This document shows positions 19,378-26,399 of a stretch of 64,000 nt of DNA, one piece after another. Positions within the stretch are counted from its first letter, which is position 1; each line of letters opens with the position of its first letter. The DNA comes from an uncultured Desulfobacter sp. (lineage in GTDB: Bacteria; Desulfobacterota; Desulfobacteria; Desulfobacterales; Desulfobacteraceae). Location of the stretch: NCBI RefSeq assembly GCF_963665355.1, contig NZ_OY762229.1, forward strand, positions 3,596,001 through 3,660,000. Direction: 5' to 3'. The notes beneath the pieces are model-generated. The model searched no databases. It was not told the origin of the DNA and saw only the letters and a list, made by a program, of their open reading frames with translations. The position numbers and the translations under genes are program-made.

Positions 19378-19640
19378 TTTTTAGGTTTCCAGTCATTCAG
19401 TGTCGCTATTTTTTTGTGAGTCGGGGTCTTCTTGATTTGATATTCCAACTGGTAGGCCTCACGTTTGGTCAAATCTCCTTTGACTGCAGCCAATTCCACC
19501 GGCAGGCGGGATCTTGTATATTTTGCGGCAGTCCCTTCGTTATGCTTTATCAGCCGATTTCCCATATTTTTAGTGACGCCACAGTACAGCGATCCGTCTG
19601 AGCATTTCAGGAGATATGACGTCCAATCTCTGCCTGGCAT
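19374..19640 (-). CDS. GIY-YIG nuclease family protein (YhbQ-like)
   Basis: An 88-residue single-domain GIY-YIG protein. The core SYLLKCSDGSLYCGVTKNMGNRLIKHNEG corresponds to the two-strand GIY/YIG motif (here YLL...YCG) with its Arg-containing helix, and KGDLTKREAYQLEYQIKK follows. This small class (UPF0213) is related to structure-specific endonucleases. The ATG overlaps the stop of the DUF488 gene upstream (TAATG) and its own stop overlaps the next start, so it is part of a tightly coupled run. Confidence 0.85.
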   Translation of the reverse strand: MPGRDWTSYLLKCSDGSLYCGVTKNMGNRLIKHNEGTAAKYTRSRLPVELAAVKGDLTKREAYQLEYQIKKTPTHKKIATLNDWKPKN

Positions 19641-19975
19641 TAAACCCGCCCCCCCATATATTCAGCCCCAAGTTTTTCCAGGTGTCCTGCCAGCAGATAG
19701 CGATGACAGTCTTCCCCGGATGCGCAGAAGCAAACAATCGTTACCTCATCTCTGCCCAAAATATCATTCCAGACGCTTAAATTTTCCCGGTAAGATTTCT
19801 GCATCAGTTCCCGATACATTTGTTTGTATTCATCCCAGGAGATTTTGCCTTCTTTTGATCCCATGACCATTTTCCAGGTGGGTGCAAAACAACGGCTTCC
19901 TGGATTTTTCCCTTTTACGGTAATATCAAGTCGGTCATCACCAGCATATTTGTATTGAGCGGTATAGATCTTCAT
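19640..19975 (-). CDS. DUF488 family protein
   Basis: A 111-residue protein with the DUF488 signature near its end: TIVCFCASGEDCHRYLLAGHLEKLG, with a Cys-x-Cys and Cys-His-Arg pattern. The function is unknown, although the family is often near DNA-processing genes. It overlaps the gene before it by four bases and the gene after it by one base. Confidence 0.8.
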   Translation of the reverse strand: MKIYTAQYKYAGDDRLDITVKGKNPGSRCFAPTWKMVMGSKEGKISWDEYKQMYRELMQKSYRENLSVWNDILGRDEVTIVCFCASGEDCHRYLLAGHLEKLGAEYMGGRV

Positions 19976-20190
19976 TTCTGTTTGAAAAGATATTCCAGGC
20001 CGTTGAGTTTAATTTCATAGACGGTCTGCAACAGTTTGCCCAATTTACCCTCTGGAAACCCTTTACGGTAGAACCAGACCAGATAGGGTTCAGGCAGATC
20101 CACAAGGCGCAAACCTTTATATTTACCAAAAGGCATTTTCATCGTAGTAAGCGTAATGATTTCATTTTTATCTGGAATGACTGGTTGCAT
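19972..20190 (-). CDS. DUF3820 family protein
   Basis: A 72-residue protein with MPFGKYKGLRLVDLPEPYLVWF and GKLGKLLQTVYEIKLNGL, the signature of the DUF3820 family. The family is found alone and as a domain beside exonuclease-like proteins. Function unknown. ATG overlaps the stop of the upstream gene (TAATG), and its own TGA overlaps the next ATG. Confidence 0.8.
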   Translation of the reverse strand: MQPVIPDKNEIITLTTMKMPFGKYKGLRLVDLPEPYLVWFYRKGFPEGKLGKLLQTVYEIKLNGLEYLFKQK

Positions 20191-20450
20191 TATTTTTTTA
20201 AAATGATCTCAATTCCATTGTCTGATAGGAACTTTGTTGATTTGCTGCAAACAGGCGCTGTTGTTTCCAGCGTGATTATGGCTCCTGTGACAGTCTTCCT
20301 GATTTTATCTGCTTTCTCAAAAATGACAGCGGCATCCTTCCTGATGATCCGGCTTTTTCTGTCGATAGAAAGGACAAAGTTATCGTGGTCATCCTTCAGC
20401 AAAATTGTTCGCGCCGTCGGTCCATATAATTTAGGGTCAATTTGATTCAT
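20190..20450 (-). CDS. Hypothetical protein downstream of ihfA-type gene
   Basis: An 86-residue protein beginning MNQIDPKLYGPTARTILL, with a central basic segment (SIDRKSRIIRKDAAVIFEKADKIRK) and a beta-rich end. Its ATG lies inside the last codons of the IHF/HU-type gene (14-base overlap), and its stop overlaps the next start. I do not recognise the family. The position suggests it is made together with the DNA-binding protein. Confidence 0.6.
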   Translation of the reverse strand: MNQIDPKLYGPTARTILLKDDHDNFVLSIDRKSRIIRKDAAVIFEKADKIRKTVTGAIITLETTAPVCSKSTKFLSDNGIEIILKK

Positions 20451-20724
20451 TGATTTTGTCCCGTAATTTCCCGGCAATTTTGAAAGTAACCACCCGTCTC
20501 TTGTCCAGAACCATTGAATTACCGGTGGCTGGATTCCGTCCCTTTCTCGGTTTTTTTTCATTGACCTGAAACTTCCCGAAACCGCTAATCATAAGATCTT
20601 CACCTGACGCAAGGGTCGATTTTATGATTTCAAGAAGCTCCTCTAACACGTCTTTTGCTTCGGCTGGACTAAAATCATTTTTAGCTGCAATCAGTTCAAC
20701 AATATGAGTTTTTGTCAGTGCCAC
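20437..20724 (-). CDS. IHF-alpha/HU-family DNA-binding protein
   Basis: A 95-residue nucleoid protein. It has the paired helices (TKTHIVELIAAKNDFSPAEAKDVLEELLEIIKSTLASGEDLMISGFGKF) and the beta-arm with the conserved Pro (KPRKGRNPATGNSMVLDKRRVVTFKIAGKLR). GFGKF and GRNP are family landmarks, and the overall match is closest to integration host factor alpha. The start is a GTG with AAGGA upstream. It heads a six-gene run in which every junction overlaps. IHF bends DNA in recombination and promoter control, and a mobile element lies 5 kb away; a link is only a possibility. Confidence 0.88.
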   Translation of the reverse strand: MALTKTHIVELIAAKNDFSPAEAKDVLEELLEIIKSTLASGEDLMISGFGKFQVNEKKPRKGRNPATGNSMVLDKRRVVTFKIAGKLRDKINESN

Positions 20725-20740
20725 AATGAGATCCTTCCAT

Positions 20741-20819
20741 TATAAAAACGCCTTTCATACCCTTTGAGAATGGTTGGGGCGATCAAGATTTTTTATAAAA
20801 AGCGTTTCATCAATGAAAC
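20741..20819. promoter_or_regulatory. Repeats upstream of ihfA-type gene
   Basis: Two near-identical 17-18-base segments (TATAAAAACGCCTTTCAT at 20741-20758, TATAAAAAGCGTTTCAT at 20794-20810) sit upstream of the GTG start. The second overlaps a palindrome, GTTTCATCAATGAAAC (20804-20819). They look like binding sites, perhaps for autoregulation. Confidence 0.4.
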
Positions 20820-20980
20820 ACACTTTTGTAGCCTACATTATTTTCAGGAAAAAGCGAACACGTTATCCTTTTTTTGATACGTTTAACACAGCTTAATTAC
20901 AGAGATAGTCTACTGTGTTCATTCACCTGAAAAAAGACCTTGTTTGGGAGGTCGTCCACACTTTTGAAAATTATTTTTAG

Positions 20981-21199
20981 CCTGTTAAAGTAGAATCAAA
21001 GCCTTACTACAAGGACTTTGACCATTGTCAGGCATTAGTTTCAACAATTAAAGGGAACAAAAGCCCCAAAAATTACCCGGGGACTGCCTTAAAAAACTGT
21101 GGTAATACCATCAGCTCCTTTGATATGGTGCTTGTAATCAACGACGAAAGGCATTTTCAACGGGTGCTGGATCTTAGAATTGAAAACTGGGCTGGATAA
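20981..21199 (+). pseudogene. Remnant of a PIN-domain (VapC-like) toxin gene
   Basis: An open stretch without a good start ends with VLVINDERHFQRVLDLRIENW, which matches the last strand and helix of VapC-type PIN ribonucleases (the N-x-x-x-F-x-x-V-x-G-L-x-x-E-N-W pattern). The 50 codons before it lack the catalytic acidic residues of an intact PIN domain, and an in-frame stop lies at 20978. It is best read as a decayed 3' end. Its stop overlaps an ATG in the frame of the Sir2 gene. Confidence 0.5.
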
Positions 21200-21213
21200 T
21201 GCCGGTATATTTT

Positions 21214-22047
21214 ATGGACAACCTAAACAAAAATATCGAACAGGCCTGCCAGGCAATTAAAGGTGCAGACGCACTTTTTATAACGGCCGGTGCCGGTATG
21301 GGCGTCGATTCGGGTTTGCCTGATTTCAGGGGGAATGCAGGTTTCTGGAAAGCTTATCCGCCCATAGCGAAACTGGGCAAATCGTTCAGTGAAATTGCAG
21401 ACCCTGTCTGGTTTGACAAACAGCCTGAAATTGCCTGGGCGTTTTATGGGCACAGGTTGAATCTTTATCGTGAAACAATCCCCCACGAAGGCTTTTCAAA
21501 ATTGCTTAATCTGGGAAGAAGCAAGCCGTACGGATATTTTGTATTCACCTCGAATGTTGACGGGCAGTTTCAAAAAGCCGGCTTTGACGATGCATTGATT
21601 GAAGAGTGCCATGGCTCCATCCTCCATCTTCAATGCACCGGACCATGTTCCAGCGACATCTGGAAGATTGGAGAAGAAAACATCAATATTGATATGGAAG
21701 CGTTCAGGGCTACAGGCGAGTTGCCGAAATGTAAAAACTGTGGAAGACTCGCACGCCCCAATATTTTAATGTTTGGAGACTGGAACTGGATATCGCACCG
21801 CACCAGTGAACAAGGGGCATGTTTGCAGAAATGGCTTGAAAAACTCAACAGCTTCAATGCAAAATTGGCCATTATTGAAATGGGGGCAGGCCTTGCCGTA
21901 CCTACGGTAAGATATAAATCCCAACGAACCGGCCGGAACTTAAATTCAACCTTGATACGCATCAACCCAAGGGATTACCATGTCTGCCAAGGCGCAATCG
22001 GCCTTCCGCTTGGCGCCAGGGAAGGCATAAACCGGATTTTGTGCTGA
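21214..22047 (+). CDS. Sir2-family NAD-dependent protein
   Basis: A 277-residue sirtuin-like protein. It has the NAD-binding motifs FITAGAGMGVDSGLPDFRGNAGFW and FTSNVDGQF, the catalytic His in ECHGS, and a zinc module with CTGPC and CKNCG. It is thus an apparently complete deacetylase or NAD-consuming domain, with no extra effector domain. Two starts are possible: ATG at 21199, overlapping the PIN remnant's stop, or ATG at 21214, which I prefer. Neither has a strong ribosome-binding site. A small gene overlaps its stop (TGATG). Sirtuins in islands can be defence NADases, but nothing here proves it. Confidence 0.85.
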   Translation: MDNLNKNIEQACQAIKGADALFITAGAGMGVDSGLPDFRGNAGFWKAYPPIAKLGKSFSEIADPVWFDKQPEIAWAFYGHRLNLYRETIPHEGFSKLLNLGRSKPYGYFVFTSNVDGQFQKAGFDDALIEECHGSILHLQCTGPCSSDIWKIGEENINIDMEAFRATGELPKCKNCGRLARPNILMFGDWNWISHRTSEQGACLQKWLEKLNSFNAKLAIIEMGAGLAVPTVRYKSQRTGRNLNSTLIRINPRDYHVCQGAIGLPLGAREGINRILC

Positions 22048-22286
22048 TGAATAAGGATGATTATCCCAAAGCCGGCTTACAAAGGCTTTTTCAAAAAGGG
22101 ATCGATAATTTTGTACTCTTGCATAGAAATGGAAAAGCTGTCGCCTTTCAATCAAATCAGAATGGAAATGTTAATATCATTGATCATCAAACGGATATTG
22201 ATTTCAGCTCGACAGGTCTCTCATTACTTGATGATGGTTGGAAATGTGTTGGGCCGGGATTGCAATACAGTTGGTTGTTTGAATAA
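22047..22286 (+). CDS. Small protein coupled to the Sir2 gene
   Basis: A 79-residue protein beginning MNKDDYPKAGLQRLFQKGIDNF, with a predicted beta-rich middle (FVLLHRNGKAVAFQSNQNGNVNII) and ending in YSWLFE. The ATG overlaps the Sir2 stop as TGATG, so it is translated with it. I do not recognise the family. An immunity or regulatory partner of the Sir2 protein is one guess. Confidence 0.5.
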   Translation: MNKDDYPKAGLQRLFQKGIDNFVLLHRNGKAVAFQSNQNGNVNIIDHQTDIDFSSTGLSLLDDGWKCVGPGLQYSWLFE

Positions 22287-22364
22287 TGCAATTGATTGGT
22301 ATAAAAATGGCCTGTCTAAATGCCATAGCTTAGTTTGCTTATGATTTTGGTTCTTTCACCAACC

Positions 22365-22442
22365 AATAACAAAAGAAGTCGATGCTTTTACTGGCAAGGG
22401 TTACACACAACATAAATAGACAGATTGTGGGGTATTCGATTC
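22365..22442. repeat. Degenerate direct repeat, left copy
   Basis: Aligned without gaps to 29480-29557, 56 of 78 positions agree, with identical ends AATAACAAAAG and TCGATTC. On the minus strand the right copy is open and the left is broken by stops, yet the peptides still align (VKASTSFVI against IKALTTFVI). The two copies are in the same orientation, 7.1 kb apart. Confidence 0.6.
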
Positions 22443-22653
22443 CTAATAACGGCCATGGGCAGACATCGTCTATCAACATATACCCCCAAATTGCATAAAA
22501 AAGTTAGTAAATGAGTCGATGAGCCTTCTCCATCAAGCAGTTCCAAGTTTTTTAAACGATTTTCAGGGCTTCACTTTTGGTGAGGTCCTGAATTATTCTG
22601 AAAAAATGGCTTCTCATAATTTTCCTATTGAATGGAGCTTATTTTATGCAACG

Positions 22654-22850
22654 TTAAGGAAACGGCATTGAGCTTATAGGTTCATTTGTCGACTTGATTA
22701 TGCAACGTTGGGGTATAATCATCCAACGTAACGTAGGCCATTCTTGGCACATATTTGTTATTCGATGTTTTGCCTGAATATTATCCCCCAACTTTTGAGT
22801 GCTCATGAATAATATTTTGTGTATACAGTCAATGGCAAGCATGGCAAAAT
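22654..22850 (-). pseudogene. Possible transposase remnant
   Basis: A minus-strand frame contains FAMLAIDCIHKILFMSTQKLG and, later, CQEWPTLRWMIIPQRC. The PTLRW stretch is like that near the end of DDE transposases of some IS families, where it is followed by a conserved Phe-Gln. No start, catalytic residues or inverted repeats are visible. The identification is weak. Confidence 0.25.
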
Positions 22851-22934
22851 ACATGTCTGAGAAAATTAAAGTTGAAGCCTTATATACTTCAAGTATGAAA
22901 GCAGGTTTGTCTACAATTGGGAGATCGAAATGAA

Positions 22935-23897
22935 ATGAGTATTGATAAAATTTTTGAGAATACAAACAACAAAATACCAATCCAATTTTTGATAGTGATT
23001 GTGGCTATAATGCTCCTCTTGAGTCTTTTTATATTAACAATAGTCGATTTTGATTTAACAAAAATCTTCTCGATCATAAAAAATCCGCAATCGATAAAAT
23101 ATTTTTTTGCTGTTTTTCTTGGTTTTTTAACTTCTGTATTAGCCACAATATTCACAAGTTATTTAGTAAAGACGCAAAATGAAAACAAGATACAGATTAT
23201 TAAAAAAATAGCCATCAAAGAGCTATTGGTTGATGTTTTCAATGAACTTTCTTTCTATGACAATAGATATGCCTTAGATTTCGAGATCAACGCCAAATTA
23301 TCTAAGTCAGATATCGATGACATGCTTAATATGATGGTTGATTATAAATACAAAAAACTTATTAAATCCCCAAGATTAATTTTTCACTTTATAAGATTTA
23401 GAGGGAATAAACCATTAACTTTAAAGGGCTCCAATAACCTTGAGAAAGAGTTTGTAATGACATTTGACGAATCAGAGGTCAATCATGTCACTGAAAGTGA
23501 ATATAAAGTGATTTTTTGCAATATTCGGTTAAACAATGAATTTATGGAAATTCCGTTGGAACGGCAAATAGTAGGCGATGATGTCATTTATAATGGAGAA
23601 ATTAGCCAATCAAAATTTATTCCAAACAGTATTATTGAATTTAATTACAGGATTCAATGTCCTATTCAGAATGAAAGTTTTGTTGATTTTAATTTTGATT
23701 TACCAACCAAAAATATAGAGTGCAGATTCGATTTCAAAGAAGTAAAAGATGAGATAGTCATAGGAGCCAACAATATTATCAGTTCGCATAAGGGACCACA
23801 TTATTTTGAAAAAGGTGATACTACGGAATTTCATATGACTTATCGAAACTGGGTTCTTCCTAAAAGCAGTTTTTTATTTATTTGGTGGAAGCAGTAA
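22935..23897 (+). CDS. Two-TM, beta-rich membrane protein (effector-like)
   Basis: A 320-residue protein with two membrane segments near the N-terminus (about residues 14-40 and 55-80), a short charged helix, then some 220 residues predicted as mostly beta strands. It ends with NWVLPKSSFLFIWWK. The order two TM plus beta-rich domain, closed by a hydrophobic W-x-L-P...F-x-W strand, is like the S-2TM-beta (Cap15-type) effectors of CBASS immunity. The protein is longer than those and no nucleotide cyclase lies nearby, so it may be a different family. Its codons are very AT-rich. It ends seven bases before the ATP-grasp gene, which argues for a joint function. The start at 22935 has GGGAG upstream. 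Confidence 0.55.
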   Translation: MSIDKIFENTNNKIPIQFLIVIVAIMLLLSLFILTIVDFDLTKIFSIIKNPQSIKYFFAVFLGFLTSVLATIFTSYLVKTQNENKIQIIKKIAIKELLVDVFNELSFYDNRYALDFEINAKLSKSDIDDMLNMMVDYKYKKLIKSPRLIFHFIRFRGNKPLTLKGSNNLEKEFVMTFDESEVNHVTESEYKVIFCNIRLNNEFMEIPLERQIVGDDVIYNGEISQSKFIPNSIIEFNYRIQCPIQNESFVDFNFDLPTKNIECRFDFKEVKDEIVIGANNIISSHKGPHYFEKGDTTEFHMTYRNWVLPKSSFLFIWWKQ

Positions 23898-23904
23898 AAT
23901 AATC

Positions 23905-25161
23905 ATGCTAAATTATAGAAAAGTTTTTAACATAATAGGGCATAGTGCACAGAATGATTATTCTATGTTCTATGAAGAATGGCCAGCTAGATATATTATA
24001 CCATCAACTGGCATTACGTTAGCACATTCAAACAGTATTGTTATACTACCACGAATTGATCAAATAGTACAGCTCATTGATTTTTATGAATTTTTCTTTG
24101 GTGAAAGAATCAATATTCTTTGGACTGAGGATAAATATTTCATGCTAGATGAAGAATTATATCACGATACACAATTAACAGATGAGTTAAATAAAATTTC
24201 GTCATACTATTATGATAAGGGTTTTCAACTAGTGGTGAGACCTTATTCCTATAATAAATACTTCAAACTATGGATGCAAAGACTACCAAAGTTAAATGCA
24301 ATTTGTGAAAGCGAATCAAATACTAAAAAGTATAGGTATAAAAATATATTCTATCGTCATATACGTCATATGGGCAAATCCAATTTTATCGATTATAGTA
24401 ATCATCTTTTAATTCCAAAAGGATTTATTTGCGATGATACTTACGATCTTCTCGAGGCATATAACTGCTTATCCTCGTATACTGAAAATTCTCTTTTGAT
24501 TAAGCCAATAAATGGATTAGGCGGCGTAGGTTTTAGTTTTGTTTCCTCTATAAGCGATATTTATAATTATAAATTTGCCTATAGTGACTCCGTAATTTTA
24601 TCAGAATTTATAAATGTTGATATTAACCCTTTTATCAAAAACGAAGTTAACTGCTCAATTGAATTTATTGAGGGAAAAATTCTCGGTCCTCCAACTACTC
24701 AGATAATTAAAAACTTTGAATGGATTGGTGGTATCTCGCCAACAATAGAAAATGAAGAATTTATCAAGCATGCTTTGTATCAGTCAAAAATCATTTTGAA
24801 GTATTTGATCAAAAATAAAATTTTAGGAGTCGGGGGTATTGATTTTATAGGTAAGGGGAATAAAGCGTATCTTATCGATAACAATCTAACACGTGAAACC
24901 GGTTCACATTTTCCAAAATATTTTCAGAATAAGTATGCAAAATCATCGGCTTTTTGCTGTTTGGAATTGTCGAATTCAACTAAGAGTATCTATGAAATTT
25001 GGGACTTGCTTACGTACCATAAATTGGGATTCAGCCTAAATAAGGGAACGGGAATATTCCCTTTGGTATACTTACCAAGTATTGCTTCAATTTTTATTTC
25101 TTTTGATGAAGATGGGAAAAAAGCATTTGATAAATTAATGGATTTTAATACATTAATTTGA
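23905..25161 (+). CDS. ATP-grasp family enzyme
   Basis: A 418-residue protein with an ATP-grasp fold in its second half: the lysine strand SLLIKPINGLGGVGFSFV (K200, flexible Gly loop 204-209) and the metal-binding end GVGGIDFIGKGNKAYLIDNN followed by LTRETGSHFPKYF. The first half resembles the pre-ATP-grasp part of PGM1-type peptide ligases. Such enzymes join a carboxylate to an amine with ATP. The substrate cannot be inferred. It follows the two-TM protein by seven bases in an AT-rich island, with no other biosynthetic genes, so a free-standing biosynthetic role seems less likely than a two-gene module. Confidence 0.7.
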   Translation: MLNYRKVFNIIGHSAQNDYSMFYEEWPARYIIPSTGITLAHSNSIVILPRIDQIVQLIDFYEFFFGERINILWTEDKYFMLDEELYHDTQLTDELNKISSYYYDKGFQLVVRPYSYNKYFKLWMQRLPKLNAICESESNTKKYRYKNIFYRHIRHMGKSNFIDYSNHLLIPKGFICDDTYDLLEAYNCLSSYTENSLLIKPINGLGGVGFSFVSSISDIYNYKFAYSDSVILSEFINVDINPFIKNEVNCSIEFIEGKILGPPTTQIIKNFEWIGGISPTIENEEFIKHALYQSKIILKYLIKNKILGVGGIDFIGKGNKAYLIDNNLTRETGSHFPKYFQNKYAKSSAFCCLELSNSTKSIYEIWDLLTYHKLGFSLNKGTGIFPLVYLPSIASIFISFDEDGKKAFDKLMDFNTLI

Positions 25162-25585
25162 ATTAAATTCTATTAAATTATCCCAGCTTAAAAATTTTTG
25201 ATTCATTAAAAAAAACGATGTTAGAGAAAGAATTGCCTATGGTTGTTTTCAAAAGGTCATAGGGTGGGCGTTTTTGTGTAATATATTCATGTGTTAGAAT
25301 TAAAGATTTTTATTCAATTTTTATACATAATCCAGTGGGATCATCCCAGTATAAGTATCCTCGCACCAATCTGGATTTTCAAAAATCATATATTTTGATG
25401 ATCTCCACAATGGAAACGAGTAATGACAAGGTAAACAATGATGGTATTTATGTAGCGAGTTTTTTTTGTAGCGAGTTCTACCCCGCCCGATCCAGCCGGA
25501 CCTCGCCGGACCCCGCCATATTTTGAAAAAATACTACCCCGCCATGTCGTTCATCCGATCATAGACCTAAGGAGGTATCAGGTCT
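25162..25585. other. Left flank of the recombinase element
   Basis: This 424-base gap holds no gene. The first 280 bases are AT-rich and contain a perfect TGGGAT-C-ATCCCA palindrome at 25336-25348. From about 25450 the composition changes abruptly to GC-rich and repetitive: two copies of GTAGCGAGTT, two of CTACCCCGCC, and a run of GCCGGAC/CGCCGGACC units. The change point is a plausible left boundary of the mobile element. Confidence 0.55.
25452..25543. repeat. Paired short direct repeats at element end
   Basis: GTAGCGAGTT occurs at 25452-25461 and 25468-25477. CTACCCCGCC occurs at 25478-25487 and 25534-25543. Repeated core sites of this type are expected where tyrosine recombinases bind. 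A weak, partly inverted match (GGAGGGGTATGTAG) lies after the last recombinase near 29281-29294. Confidence 0.5.
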
Positions 25586-25588
25586 ATG
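25561..25588 (+). promoter_or_regulatory. Hairpin enclosing the ribosome-binding site of the element's first gene
   Basis: ATAGACCT (25561-25568) pairs perfectly with AGGTCTAT (25580-25587). The strong AAGGAGG (25569-25575) is in the loop, and the start codon (25586-25588) is partly in the stem. Such a structure would limit translation of the zinc-ribbon gene and, through the overlaps, of the whole module. Confidence 0.6.
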
Positions 25589-26125
25589 AAAAAGCAAATT
25601 CGCCAGCGCAGGTGTAAAAACTGCCAAAATTTATTCATGCCCGATTCCCGCCATGTGAAGCGGCAAAAATTCTGTGACAAGCCCGAATGCAAAATTGCCA
25701 GCAAAAAACACAGCCAGCAAAAATGGTTGGATAAGCCAAAGAATCGGGATTATTTCTCAGGACCTGAGAATGTGGCTCGTGTTCAGGATTGGCGCAAAAG
25801 CAATCCTGGTTACTGGAAGCGAAAAAAGCCCTCAGAAACGCTATCCTTAACTGAAGATGCGTTACAAGAGATGAAAAACGGCAAAACCATTGCTGGTAAA
25901 GGATCTTCGATAGATTTAATCCAAATACCGTTACAAGATTTAATATCGGCCAAAACCCTTGTCTTTATTGGATTTGACACCTTCCTTAACAAAAATGCGT
26001 TACAAGAGATTATTGATGCCACGGACCAGGAGACGGTAAAATTGACGCCAGATATCCTAAAAGAACTGACCCAAAAGAAGAGGTGTCAACATGGGCAAAC
26101 GATTTTCTTCAATGGAACTTTATAA
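25586..26125 (+). CDS. Zinc-ribbon protein of the recombinase element
   Basis: A 179-residue basic protein. The N-terminus holds a four-Cys zinc site (C10, C13, C30, C35: RRCKNCQNLF...QKFCDKPEC), followed by a helical, Arg/Lys/Trp-rich part (KHSQQKWLDKPKNRDYFSGPENVARVQDWRKSNPGYWKRKK) that looks DNA-binding. The C-terminal 100 residues are acidic to neutral and unrecognised. Similar short proteins accompany tyrosine-recombinase arrays in other bacteria as far as I recall; the role could be target-site recognition or regulation. It overlaps the CHC2 gene by 35 bases. Confidence 0.65.
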   Translation: MKKQIRQRRCKNCQNLFMPDSRHVKRQKFCDKPECKIASKKHSQQKWLDKPKNRDYFSGPENVARVQDWRKSNPGYWKRKKPSETLSLTEDALQEMKNGKTIAGKGSSIDLIQIPLQDLISAKTLVFIGFDTFLNKNALQEIIDATDQETVKLTPDILKELTQKKRCQHGQTIFFNGTL

Positions 26126-26399
26126 ATTACGAAATTCAATCCCCATTCATGTGTTAATCGAAACACAACTGGGTATCCCGGCTAAAATCAGTGAAGGGGT
26201 TTTCCGTTTTCTGTGTCCCTTGTGCAACGAGTTTCAGACCGCTGTTAATCCCAGAACGAACTTGAGCCGGTGCTTTCGATGCGAAAAGAATTTTAACACC
26301 ATCGATATGGTAATGGTCTGGCGCAACACCGATTTTGTCAGCAGCGTAAAATATCTGCAGGCGATTTTAAACGTAAGGGAATCCGGTCATGGCACCTGA
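26091..26399 (+). CDS. CHC2-type zinc-finger protein
   Basis: A 102-residue protein with a primase-like zinc ribbon: C42-x2-C45 and C61-x2-C64 (FLCPLCNEFQTAVNPRTNLSRCFRC), followed by the FNTIDMVM helix seen in DnaG-type CHC2 domains. There is no polymerase domain, so it is a stand-alone DNA-binding module. It has AGAGGTG upstream, starts inside the zinc-ribbon gene and ends 11 bases inside the first recombinase. Confidence 0.75.
   Translation: MGKRFSSMELYKLRNSIPIHVLIETQLGIPAKISEGVFRFLCPLCNEFQTAVNPRTNLSRCFRCEKNFNTIDMVMVWRNTDFVSSVKYLQAILNVRESGHGT

Larger units (their letters stand above)
22287..22934. other. Decayed AT-rich intergenic segment
   Basis: No intact gene is visible in these 648 bases. 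They hold the left copy of a 78-bp degenerate direct repeat (22365-22442), a possible transposase remnant on the minus strand, and several short repeats of TATGCAACGTT near 22645-22700. The A+T content is higher than in the backbone, marking the start of the AT-rich part of the island. Confidence 0.55.

Noticed and set aside
25335-25526. Short frame in the left flank of the recombinase element
   Set aside because: It runs through the direct repeats and composition break and has no ribosome-binding site or recognisable product.
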